From: Nocardiopsis sp. ATB16-24
GTDB taxonomy: Bacteria; Actinomycetota; Actinomycetes; Streptosporangiales; Streptosporangiaceae
Length of the DNA: 64,000 nt
Assembly (NCBI RefSeq): GCF_030271535.1
Contig: NZ_JASCXJ010000001.1
Span: forward strand, 248,001 to 312,000
Direction of reading: 5' to 3'
A program made the position numbers and the translations under genes. The notes beneath the pieces are model-generated. The model searched no databases. It saw only the letters and a program-made list of their open reading frames with translations, and had not been told where the DNA came from. This document shows, one piece after another, positions 25,939 through 35,800 of the stretch; position 1 is the stretch's first letter, and every line of letters begins with the position of its first letter.

Positions 25939-28900
25939 TCATCGTCGGTCTCCGCCTCCGATACCGGAGAGGATGTCGTCCAGCACGCCCGGCCGGACCG
26001 ACGACGAGGTGCGAAAGCCCGGTCGGCCCTGTGTCGTCACCGCGTCACGGACCGTACGAAAGGACTCCCGGACGGCGTCGGTCAGAGCCCGGCCGTCGCC
26101 GCGGGCGTGCCATGCCGCCGGGTAGCGCAGTTCGATCAGCAGCGCGCCGTCGCTGCGCCAGGCGATGACATCGAGAATGTGGGGTGAGCGGAGGTCCTCG
26201 TCGACGGTGACCTCCGCCGGCAGGTGGGTGACCCCGATACCTTCTGTCCTGCCTCCCTGTTCGCCGAGGTAGTTGACGCCGACCTGGGGACGGACCCCGG
26301 TGAGCAGTGCCCTGTCCTCGCCCAGCCCCGGATCGAACCGGCACAGTGGTCCGTAGCCGCTTCCCTTGCCGGGCAGTCGGTCGAAGGAGCGGCGAATGGC
26401 GTGCAGGGTGTCCCCGACTCCGTCCTCGAGCCGTACGAGGTGGGGGAAGGTGGCGGTGAACCAGCCCACCGTCCGGGTCAGGTCGCGTTCCTCGGCGAAC
26501 CGTTCCCGCCCGTGCCCTTCCAGGGTCACCAGGATCCGGTCGCGGCCCCGCCACGCGCCCAGGGCTCGGGCGACGACGGCGAGGACGGTCTGGCCGTGCT
26601 CCGCTCCGTGTGCCTTTCTGGCCGTGTCGAGTACGTCCGTGACCTCCGCGGCGGGGAAGCGGAGCACCTCCGAGACGGTGTCCGCACGCCGGATGTCGTC
26701 CTCCTCGAACATCCTGCCCGCCGCGGCCGCCCGCCGGGCCAGGCCGGTCCAGTAGGGCAGCTGCCCTCGAAAGCCTCCGTTCCGCGCGTGGGCCGCCAGC
26801 TCCGCGGTCCATGAGGGGAACGGCATGGATTTGGGAGCGAGCGGGGCGGAGGGGTCGGCGAGGCAGGCCAGCAGGTCCTCGATCAGGATCCCCCACGAGA
26901 CCACGTCCACGGCCAGGTGGTGGATGGCCAGCGCGCACCGCTCGCCCTGCTCCCCGAGCCCCGTGGCCAGGGCGACCGCGGGACCGGTACGTACGTCCAC
27001 CCGTTCCTGTAGCGCCCTCAGATAGTCGGTGAGATCCTCCCCGGTCAGACCGGCGGGAGCCGTCTCGGCGTGGACCAGCCTTTCCTCGTCGGGGTGGCAC
27101 AGCACCAGCTCGTCGCCGTCGATGCGGACGCGCAACGCGTCGTGAAAGCGGGTCAGCCGCTCGACCGCGTCCACCAGGGCACCGCCGGGCAGCGGAGTCT
27201 CGGAGGTGATCAGCACGCATTGGGTGAACACCCGGCCACGGTCCTCGACCGCGTCCACGAACGCCTGTTGGACGGGGCTGGGAACCATCGGCCCCGACAC
27301 CGGCGCCTGGTCGTGGAGTCGCTCCTCCCCTCGGTCGACCGACGCCTGCTCGGCCAGCATGCGCACGGTCTGGTTATCGAGCAGGTCCGAGGCCTGGATC
27401 GCAAGTCCGTCACTCTTGAGCCCGGCCGCGATCTGGATCGCTTTGATCGAGTCTCCGCCGAGCGCGAAGAAGTTCGCGTCGATGTCGGTCACCTCGGTAC
27501 CCAACGCACGCGACCAGGCCGCGGCGACCCGCCGTTCGGCGTCGGTCCGCGGTGGGGTCGCCGACACCGCCGCGGAGAGGTCGGGAGCGGGCAACGCCGC
27601 CGTGTCCAGCTTGCCGTTACCGGTGAGCCGAACGTCCTCGTCCACCCGGACGATGAACGACGGCACCATGTAACCGGGGAGCCGCCGGCCGAGGGAGGCG
27701 CGCAAGCGCGCCTCGTCGGGTTGCGCACCGTCCTCGTAACGGACCCACAGGCACAGGCTTCTCCCCCCCTCCTCGGTCTCGTGGACCGCGGCGTGTGCCC
27801 ACCGGATGTCCGGCTCGCCGGCGGCGACGTGCACGATCTCGGCCATCTCGATGCGGTAGCCCCGCAGTTTGACCTGCTGGTCGATGCGGCCGGTGTAGAA
27901 GAACAGCCCGTTGCTCCGCAGAGTGACCAGGTCACCGGTCCGGTACAACCGCACACCGGGAACGTCGGGCGACTCCACGAACCGCTCGGCGGTCAACTCC
28001 GGTTGGTTCAGATAACCGTCGCCCAGTCCGGCGCCGCCGATGCAGAGCTCGCCGGGGACGCCGATCGGTCGCAGCCGGAGATCCTCGTCGAGGACGTACA
28101 GCGAGGTGTCGTTGACGGGTCGGCCGATGGGGACGGCCTCTCGTTCGTCATAGGAGTCGAAGACATGCACGGCGGCGAAGACCGTGGACTCCGTCGGCCC
28201 GTAGCCGTTGGCGATCCTTCCCGGCCCGAGGAGGCGGAACGCCCGCTCCACATGTGCGGGTGACGCCGCCTCCCCCCCGAAGATCAGCCTGCGGACGCTG
28301 CCCAGCCGCTCGGGGACGTTGTCGATGAGGGCGTGGAACATGGTGGCGGTGATGAAGAAGCTGGTGACGCCGTGGCGTTCGATCGCCGTACCGAGCCGGT
28401 CGAGGTCCAGAACCTCCGCCCTGTCCAGGACCACGAGCGACGCGCCGTTCGTGAGCGCGGCGAACATGTCGTAGACCGCCCCGTCGAAGGAGTAGTCCGA
28501 CATCAGCAGGAAGACGTCGTCGGGGCCCGCGGGATAGAACACCGGTCGGCGCACCACGCGTAGCACGCTCTTGTGCCGGATCACCGTGCCCTTCGGCACC
28601 CCGGTGGTGCCGGAGGTGTACATGACGTAGACCGGGTCCTCGCCACTGCTCGGCAGATCCGGGTCGGTGCCGTCCTCGGCGGTGGCCGCCGACTCGACCG
28701 AGGACAGCTCCACGGTCAGAGCCAGTCCATCGGCGAGCCCGCCCGCCCACTCCACCCGCCCGGCCGTCGTCACGAGGAACTCCGCGCCCGAGTCCCGCAG
28801 CATCAGCCGGAGGCGTTCGTCGGGGAAGTCGGCGTTGAGCGGGACGTAGTAGCAGCCGGCCTTCAACACGCCGAGGACGGCGACGACCATCTCCGGGGAG

Positions 28901-31900
28901 CGGTCCGCGAGGATCGCCACCGGTGACCCCGGCGCGGCCCCCCGCCGGGACAGGTGGTGCGCGAGCCGGTTCGCCCGCGCGTTGAGTTCGCCGTAGGAGA
29001 TCCGTTCTCCCCCGGTGATCAGTGCCGTACGGTCCGGGGCGCCGGCAACCTGACGTTCGAAGACCTTCGCGATACCGCGGTTCTCCAAAGGCGGGGCCGG
29101 CGTTGTGGCGAAGTCGCGGATCAGCGCGGTCTCCCGCTCCGGTATCAGGGGGAGCTCGCCCACCGCGTCCGCGTCGTCCGCCGCGAGGACGGAGCGCAGC
29201 AGCGTCGCGTAGCGGTCGGCGTAGAGGCGCAGCGTCTCCTCCCGGAACAGCGTGGTGGAGTATTCCCACTCCAGCAGCAGCTGCCCGCCGGCCTCGCGGG
29301 CGCTGAGCGTGATGTCGTACTTGGCGCTCCCGTCGTCGAACGTCACCACCCGTTCCCCTGCCTGTTCCAGGCCCATGTCGGTGTTCTGGTAGACGAAGCA
29401 GGTGTCGAACAGCGGACTGCGCCCCGGCTCACGCGGAGGCCGCAGGTCCTCGATCATCAACTCCAGTGGGCAGTCCTGGTGCTCGAACGCCTCCAGCACC
29501 GTGGACCGCAGGTCGGAGTAGAACTGCCCGACCCCGCGTTCGCGTTCGACGGACGTCCGCAGCGGCAGTGTGTTCACGAACATGCCGACGACATCGGCGT
29601 AACCGGCGTCGGGCCGACCGTGGACCGGCGTGCCGACGACGATGTCGCGTTGTCCGCTGAGCCGGCTCAGCAGCTGCTGGAAGACCCCGAGCAGGACCAT
29701 GAAGGGCGTCAGGTTGCGAGCCCGCGCATACTCCTTCACCGCGTCGAGCGTCCGGGCGTCCACCTCGGTGAACAGAGTCGCGCCCGTGGCGGAGGCGGTG
29801 TCGGTCCGCTGCCGGTCGGTGGCCAGGTCCAGCACCGGGAAACCGTCGGCGAACCGGCTGCGCCAGTAGTCGCGCCCGCGTAGAACCTCTGCGGACTTCT
29901 CGTGTTCGAGCATGCCGAGCACCGCCGAACGGTAACCGCGGGGCGGCGTCTGGGGTTCGGCGCCCTCCACGATCGCCGCGAGATCGCGAAAGAGGATTCC
30001 CATCGACGTGCCGTCGGTGACGATGTGGTGGAAGTCGATCGCCACGCAGCTCACACCGTCGCTGAAGTCGAAACAGCCGATACGGAAAAGCGGGCCCTCG
30101 TCCAGCCGGAACGGCCGGACGAAGTGCGCCATCTGTTCCCGGGCCCGCCCCTCATGGCTCTCCCCGGGGCCGGGGGCGTCGAGGCGATGGTGTTCCACCG
30201 ACACCTCGACCTCGGCCCGGATGCGCTGCACCGGTTCGCCGTCGACGAGATGGAACGTCGCACGGAGGCTGTCGTGACGGCGTACGAGATCGCGCATGCC
30301 CGCTTCGAGACGGGTGACGTCGATCGTCTCGTCGCTGATCGTCAGCCCGGTGATGTTGTACGCGACCGAGTCGGCCACCAGGTGGGAGGAGTGGAACATG
30401 GCCCGCTGGGCCGCCGTGAGCGGAAGCTCGTATTCGGGGGGTTCCTCGTCACCGGTGCCGTCGCCGAGCCCCTTGTCGTACTCCTCGCGCCTCGGGCCAC
30501 GGTCGAGACGGCTGCGGATCTGATCCGCCCCGAGCCCGAACTCCTCGACGACGGTCTCGACGAAGTCGTCGAACACCGGCCTCCTCAGCAGCAGTGGCGG
30601 CGGTACGCCCAGGTCGAACTCCGTGTTCAGCCACTGGACGATCTTCAGGGAGGACACGGAGTCGCCACCGAGCGAGAAGAAGTCCTCGGATCCGCTGATC
30701 TCGGGATAGCCGAGAATCTCCGACCACACCGCTGCGATGACCACACGTGCCGTGGGCGGCTCGGAGGCGTCGTCGGCCCCGTTCCCGTTCCCCGCCCACC
30801 GTGCCAGGACGTCTCGGAGCCTGTCCGTGTCCGCCGGCCCACCCGGTCCGTCCTCGGTGGGGGACGACGGGGAGGGGGTCACCGTCTCGTCCCAGTAACG
30901 GGCGTGGTCGAAGGGTTGTGGTGGCAGCGGGACGCGGCGCCCGCCCGCCGCGACGGACTCGAAGGGCCTGCCGCGGTGGCCGAGATAGGCGGTCGCCGCC
31001 TCCCGATGGCGTCGGAACCGTTCGGGGAGGTCGTCCCACCGGTCGGTTCCGGCGCTGAGGGAAGGAGTGGCTTCCCCGGTCTGCGGTTCGTGGGCGACCG
31101 CAGAGGGTTCTGGACGCCCGCGCAGGACGGCCGTGCGTCCGTCGGGGAAGGGCTCCTCGTGCTCACCGCGGGGACGAAGCAGACGCGCCAGGCCGGCCCG
31201 CAGGCCGGCACGGTCGTCGCAGAGGACGACGGCCCGCACCGGCTGGTGCTCACGGCCGACGCGCATGGTGTGGCAGATGTCGTCGAGGCGGTGGTCGGGA
31301 CGGCTGTCCAGGAAGTCCAGGTGCCGCGCCGCGGACCGCGCGAGGAGGGACTCGCTGCGCGCGGAGATCACGTAGAGGTGGGACTCCGCGCTCACCCGTG
31401 GTCGCGGCGGTGTCCGCGGCGCCTCTTCGAGCACCACGTGGGTGTTGGTCCCGGTCAGGCTGAAGCTGCTCACCCCCGCGCGCCGGGGCGTCGCACCCGC
31501 CTCCCACTCGGCGAGCCGATCGCTGACGTACACCGGTGAGTCGACGAGGTCGAGGTAGGGGTTCGGAACCTCGAAGTGCAACGACGGCGGGAGCATCCGG
31601 CGGTCGAGGCACAGGACGGTCTTGACCAGTGAGACCAGGCCCGCGGCCCCGACTGTGTGCCCGACGTTCGACTTCACCGAGCCCAGCGCACAGAACTGTC
31701 TGCGGTCGGTGAACTCGCCGAACGCGGCCTTGAGACCCTTGACCTCGATGGGGTCGCCGAGGGCCGTTCCCGTGCCGTGCGCCTCGATGTAGGACAGCGA
31801 CTCCGGATGGATACCGGCGCGCTTCCAGGCCTTGACGAGCACCTCTTTCTGGGCCCGTGCGTTGGGCGCGGTGATGCCGTTGCTGCGACCGTCGTTGTTC

Positions 31901-32814
31901 ACCGCGTTGCCGACGATGACGCCGTAGACGTGGTCTCCGTCGGCCGTGGCCCTGTCCAACGGCTTGATGTGGACACCGACCACGGCCTCGCTCCAGACCG
32001 TGCCCCGGGCCCGGGAGTCGAACGCCCGCACGCGGTCACCGGATTCGGTCTCGCTACCGAGGCTTCCCGGGGAGAGGAAGAGGTTGATCCCGGCGACGAG
32101 GGCGGTGTCGCAATCACCCTGGCGAATGGCCTTCATCGCCGAGTCCAGCGCCACCAGCCCTGAGGAGCAGCCGGTGTCGGTGACCGCGGCGGGCCCTCGC
32201 AGGTTCAGGTGGTAGGAGAGCCGACTGGCCAGGATGCCCGGCCACGACCCCGTGAACGCCGCGAAGTCCGCCTCGGACAGGAACGGCAGGTAGGACATGC
32301 TCAACCGGTGCGAGTGGTCGTTGCCGACGAAGACACCGACCGATGCGCCGTCCATGCCGTCGCGGGCGTACCCCGCGTCCTCCATCGTCTCGATGAGGAT
32401 CTCCAGCATCTGCCGGTGGTAGGGGTCCAGTTCCGTGGCCGCCCGAGGGGGAATGCCGAAGTACTCCGGGTCGAACAGGTCGATACGGTCCAGGAATCCG
32501 CCTCGGCTGAGATCGGTGGGATTCGGCAGGACCCGGCGGAGGTCCTCCATGCGGGCCGGGGGGAAATCGCCGATCGACTCACGCCCCGCCACGAGGTTGT
32601 CCCAGAACCGCTCCTTGTCCGGCGCTCCCGGCAGTCTGCAAGCGATCCCCACGATGGCGATGGGGGTGTTACGGGGACCCACCGCGCCATCGGAGGGTTC
32701 GACCGCGCGGATGAACTCCTTCGCCCGCTCGACGTCCAGCCGCTCCTCCCGCACCTGCGTCAACAGGTACTTCAGGAGCTCCTTGCGTGTCTTTTCCCGG
32801 GTTCCGGTCACCAT
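25939..32814 (-). CDS. hybrid PKS-NRPS: KS-ACP-C-A-PCP-E (AT-less)
   Basis: Predicted 2291-aa protein. An N-terminal helical docking segment (about 1-45) leads to a KS with Cys216 in DTGCSSGL, EAHGTGT and GHTVGAAG. After the KS there is only a linker and no AT, so an external AT must load the first carrier (GGDS, Ser about 719). No KR follows, predicting a beta-keto unit. Next come a C domain (HHIVTDG about 930), an A domain (YTSGTTG about 1400), a PCP (GGDS about 1787) and an E domain (about 1830-2260) with HHLAVDVVSW, EGHGRE and TVGWFT. The A-domain code by eye is D-G-Y-F-I-G-G-V-F-K. It lies near published Val (DAFWIGGTFK) and Ile (DGFFLGVVYK) codes, so a D-configured branched residue is likely. 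GGGGAG better fits the GTG at 32811 than the ATG at 32814. Confidence 0.9.
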   Translation of the reverse strand: MVTGTREKTRKELLKYLLTQVREERLDVERAKEFIRAVEPSDGAVGPRNTPIAIVGIACRLPGAPDKERFWDNLVAGRESIGDFPPARMEDLRRVLPNPTDLSRGGFLDRIDLFDPEYFGIPPRAATELDPYHRQMLEILIETMEDAGYARDGMDGASVGVFVGNDHSHRLSMSYLPFLSEADFAAFTGSWPGILASRLSYHLNLRGPAAVTDTGCSSGLVALDSAMKAIRQGDCDTALVAGINLFLSPGSLGSETESGDRVRAFDSRARGTVWSEAVVGVHIKPLDRATADGDHVYGVIVGNAVNNDGRSNGITAPNARAQKEVLVKAWKRAGIHPESLSYIEAHGTGTALGDPIEVKGLKAAFGEFTDRRQFCALGSVKSNVGHTVGAAGLVSLVKTVLCLDRRMLPPSLHFEVPNPYLDLVDSPVYVSDRLAEWEAGATPRRAGVSSFSLTGTNTHVVLEEAPRTPPRPRVSAESHLYVISARSESLLARSAARHLDFLDSRPDHRLDDICHTMRVGREHQPVRAVVLCDDRAGLRAGLARLLRPRGEHEEPFPDGRTAVLRGRPEPSAVAHEPQTGEATPSLSAGTDRWDDLPERFRRHREAATAYLGHRGRPFESVAAGGRRVPLPPQPFDHARYWDETVTPSPSSPTEDGPGGPADTDRLRDVLARWAGNGNGADDASEPPTARVVIAAVWSEILGYPEISGSEDFFSLGGDSVSSLKIVQWLNTEFDLGVPPPLLLRRPVFDDFVETVVEEFGLGADQIRSRLDRGPRREEYDKGLGDGTGDEEPPEYELPLTAAQRAMFHSSHLVADSVAYNITGLTISDETIDVTRLEAGMRDLVRRHDSLRATFHLVDGEPVQRIRAEVEVSVEHHRLDAPGPGESHEGRAREQMAHFVRPFRLDEGPLFRIGCFDFSDGVSCVAIDFHHIVTDGTSMGILFRDLAAIVEGAEPQTPPRGYRSAVLGMLEHEKSAEVLRGRDYWRSRFADGFPVLDLATDRQRTDTASATGATLFTEVDARTLDAVKEYARARNLTPFMVLLGVFQQLLSRLSGQRDIVVGTPVHGRPDAGYADVVGMFVNTLPLRTSVERERGVGQFYSDLRSTVLEAFEHQDCPLELMIEDLRPPREPGRSPLFDTCFVYQNTDMGLEQAGERVVTFDDGSAKYDITLSAREAGGQLLLEWEYSTTLFREETLRLYADRYATLLRSVLAADDADAVGELPLIPERETALIRDFATTPAPPLENRGIAKVFERQVAGAPDRTALITGGERISYGELNARANRLAHHLSRRGAAPGSPVAILADRSPEMVVAVLGVLKAGCYYVPLNADFPDERLRLMLRDSGAEFLVTTAGRVEWAGGLADGLALTVELSSVESAATAEDGTDPDLPSSGEDPVYVMYTSGTTGVPKGTVIRHKSVLRVVRRPVFYPAGPDDVFLLMSDYSFDGAVYDMFAALTNGASLVVLDRAEVLDLDRLGTAIERHGVTSFFITATMFHALIDNVPERLGSVRRLIFGGEAASPAHVERAFRLLGPGRIANGYGPTESTVFAAVHVFDSYDEREAVPIGRPVNDTSLYVLDEDLRLRPIGVPGELCIGGAGLGDGYLNQPELTAERFVESPDVPGVRLYRTGDLVTLRSNGLFFYTGRIDQQVKLRGYRIEMAEIVHVAAGEPDIRWAHAAVHETEEGGRSLCLWVRYEDGAQPDEARLRASLGRRLPGYMVPSFIVRVDEDVRLTGNGKLDTAALPAPDLSAAVSATPPRTDAERRVAAAWSRALGTEVTDIDANFFALGGDSIKAIQIAAGLKSDGLAIQASDLLDNQTVRMLAEQASVDRGEERLHDQAPVSGPMVPSPVQQAFVDAVEDRGRVFTQCVLITSETPLPGGALVDAVERLTRFHDALRVRIDGDELVLCHPDEERLVHAETAPAGLTGEDLTDYLRALQERVDVRTGPAVALATGLGEQGERCALAIHHLAVDVVSWGILIEDLLACLADPSAPLAPKSMPFPSWTAELAAHARNGGFRGQLPYWTGLARRAAAAGRMFEEDDIRRADTVSEVLRFPAAEVTDVLDTARKAHGAEHGQTVLAVVARALGAWRGRDRILVTLEGHGRERFAEERDLTRTVGWFTATFPHLVRLEDGVGDTLHAIRRSFDRLPGKGSGYGPLCRFDPGLGEDRALLTGVRPQVGVNYLGEQGGRTEGIGVTHLPAEVTVDEDLRSPHILDVIAWRSDGALLIELRYPAAWHARGDGRALTDAVRESFRTVRDAVTTQGRPGFRTSSSVRPGVLDDILSGIGGGDRR

Positions 32815-35800
32815 CGCTCCCCGTTGTCCTCGATGTCGTCGAAGACGGAGATCAACTCCGTGTCGCCGATCTCGGCCAGCGCCTCCCGCAGGGACCGGTC
32901 ACCTCCCCGGTCGACGGTTCCGCCCGCGTCCGCGCCGCGTTGCTCGTCTATGTAGACGGCGAGGTCGACGACGGTGGAGTACGAGAAGAGGTCGGCGACG
33001 TCCACCGTCTCCGGGTAGGCCAGCTCGATCTTCGCCAGCAGGTCCGTGGTCATCAGCGAGTTACCACCGAGCTCTTGGAAACCGGCGTAGGCGTCGATCT
33101 CCGTAAGGCCGAGCACCGCGCCGTAGATGGACGCGATCCGGCGCTGGGTCGGGGTCGGGTCCGACAGGCCGGTCAGGACGACCTCGCCCATCCCCCCACC
33201 GGACTCTGACGGCGTCTCGGCGGTGTTACGGGCGGCCGCGGCGACCTCGGTCGGAACGGTGAAGGGAAGCGTGTCCCACTCGCTCCGCAGTACCGGCAGG
33301 TTGAAGTCGGCCGGAATGGCGCCGTCGGCCGGATGGCGCAGGAAGTACGCCAACCAGGCCAGCCCCTCCTGGACCGACACGGGGGTGAACGGGGAGTCGT
33401 CCGCATCCACTCCGTGGTCGACGGCCATGCCCGCCCCGGTCCATGTGGGCCAGTTGACCGACAGGGCGCGCGTGCCCGCCGCCCGTGCCCTGACGGCCAG
33501 AGAGTCCATGAAGGCGTTGGCCGCGCCGTAGTCACCCTGGCCGAATCCGCCCGTGATCGAGGTGATCGACGAGAAGAACACCACGAACGGATCCGGATGC
33601 TCCGCGGCGAGATCCAGCAGCGCGACGCTTCCATCGATCTTCGGGGCGAGGACGGCGTCGTAGACCTCCCTCTGTTTGGACCCGAGGAATCCGTCACCGG
33701 CGACACCCGCCGCATGGACGATGCCGGTCAGGCGCACCCCGTCGGTCTTCAGGCGTTCGCCCAGACTCCGGACCTCCTCGGGCCGAGACACGTCGCAGCG
33801 CACGTACTCGGCCATGTGGAGCCGCTCCAGCCGCCGCCTCGTCGACTCGTCGAGCACCGAGCGGCCGAGCAGGACGATCCGTTCCGCTCCCTGCGCCGCC
33901 ATCTCCTCCACGATGTTCAGGCCCAGCCCTCCCGCACCACCGGTGACGAGGAAGGTGCCTCCGGTGTAGGGCTTCTCGGCGGCTTCGTCCTCGGCCGCGG
34001 TGACGCGCTCCAGGCACCGGGTGTACAGCCGGGATCCACGGATCGCCCGCGGCGAGGCGCCCGGAGCACCCAGGCACTCACGGACCAGCAGGTCCACGGC
34101 CGTGCCGGGCGGCGCGTCGACGACACCGACCGGCAGGTGTTCCTGTCCGATCACCATGGCCAGTGCCGCGGTGGCCGCCGCGTAGGGGTCCGTGGCGGTG
34201 TCGCCGTCGACGACCCGCCAGGCGTTACCGCCGAGCACCCGCAGTCCGAGCGGAAGCTTGACCCTGTGGGTCAGCAGCCCCCGGTACAGCTCGAACAGCG
34301 CGTCGACACCGCCGCCGCGACGGTCCGCGTGGGTCAGGCCTTCTCCTGCGGTGAAGTCGGTGGCGAACAGCAGGCCCTGGGCCTCCTCCGAGCGCAGCCG
34401 TGTGCACAGAGCCCCTACGTCCTCCTCATCGGGGGCCTCAGGTCCCACATAACACGGGATGATTCGCACTCCCGCCCCTGTGAGCGCCGCGACGAGATCA
34501 CGGCCGGCCGAGGTTTCGCTCACCACGACTCCCCAGACGGCGTCCGTGCCCGCCCGTCCTTCGGCCGGCACGGCCTCCTTCCAGCCGACCTGTAGGAACC
34601 GGCGGGCTCCTGTGACGCTGAAGCGCGTCCAGTCGACCTTCTTGACGGTGTAGCCGCTGATCTGCCCGAAGACCGTGCCGTCGAGGTCGATCAGATCGAT
34701 GTCGAAGGTGATCGTCTCGGCGCCGGGACCGCCACGGACCGTGTGGACCAGCGAGTAGTACGATTCGGGCGCCGTCCGGTGCAGGACGAAGTCCTTGTAC
34801 ATGTAGGGCAGATAGGTCTGGCCGTCGCTCTGCGAGCTGACGTTGACGGCGTTGTCGAGCATCGCCGGGTGCAGCCCGTAGATCGTGGACTCGGCGTCGA
34901 CACCCTGCCGCATCCGCAGCAGCGCCAGCGTCCGGGCCTCGCCTCGCCACTCCGCCCGTACGGAGTCCCAGCGCGGGCCGAACCGGAAGACGCCGGTGTC
35001 GGCCTCGAAAACGACCGGGTCCACCACCGTGGTGGCCGTGCCCCGCACCGCCGGTATGTCGACGGCCTCCGGCGGCTTGCCTGCCGGTGCCCCGCCCACC
35101 CTGCCTTCAACGTGCGGGACCCAGTCCTCACCGTCCTTGCTGACCACCTGGAACGTGTAGCCGTCGCCCGACCGCTCCAGTCGGGTCCGGACGACCGCCT
35201 CGGCTCCGGCGTCGACGGAGAGCGGCATGCGGAAGACCACGTCCTGGAACCGCACGGCCCCGCCGCCGGCGACCACGGCATGGGCGGCCCTGGCCATCTC
35301 CAGGTACGCCGTGCCCGGCACCACCGCCCTGCGGTCGATCAGGTGGTCCGCCAGCACCCAGTGCTTCTCGGCCGACAGCGCGTTCTCGAACACGGCGCCG
35401 GCGTCCGACCGGCTGACCTCCGCGCCGAGCAACGGGTGTGTCTGGGTGCTCCTGAAGTCCTGTACCCGGGTCCGCAGCGGCCGGGCCCAGTGGCGGGTCG
35501 GTGCGAACGGGTAGGTCGGCAGCGGAACCCGTCGTCGGATGTCCCCCTGGTGGTAGCGGGTGAAGTCGATCCGCGCGCCCCGTACGTAGAGGGAGGCCAG
35601 CCTGGCGAGCACGTGCTCCTCGCCGGAGGCCCGGTCGGCGACGACCGCGTCGGCCTCCGCCGAGAGGCGTTCCAGCGACTGCCTGGTGATGTCGCCGGGA
35701 GCGAAGGCGCCCTTCTTGTCACTGACCACGGTGTGCACCCCGTAGTGGACGCCCTGCTCCTGGTCGGTGCAGAGGCCGCCGGTACGGACGCGGTCCACCG

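Noticed and set aside
25939-32814. The KS with DTGCSSGL as a non-elongating KS0
   Set aside because: The nucleophile Cys and both catalytic His motifs (EAHGTGT, GHTVGAAG) are present, so the Ala-to-Gly change alone does not support inactivity.
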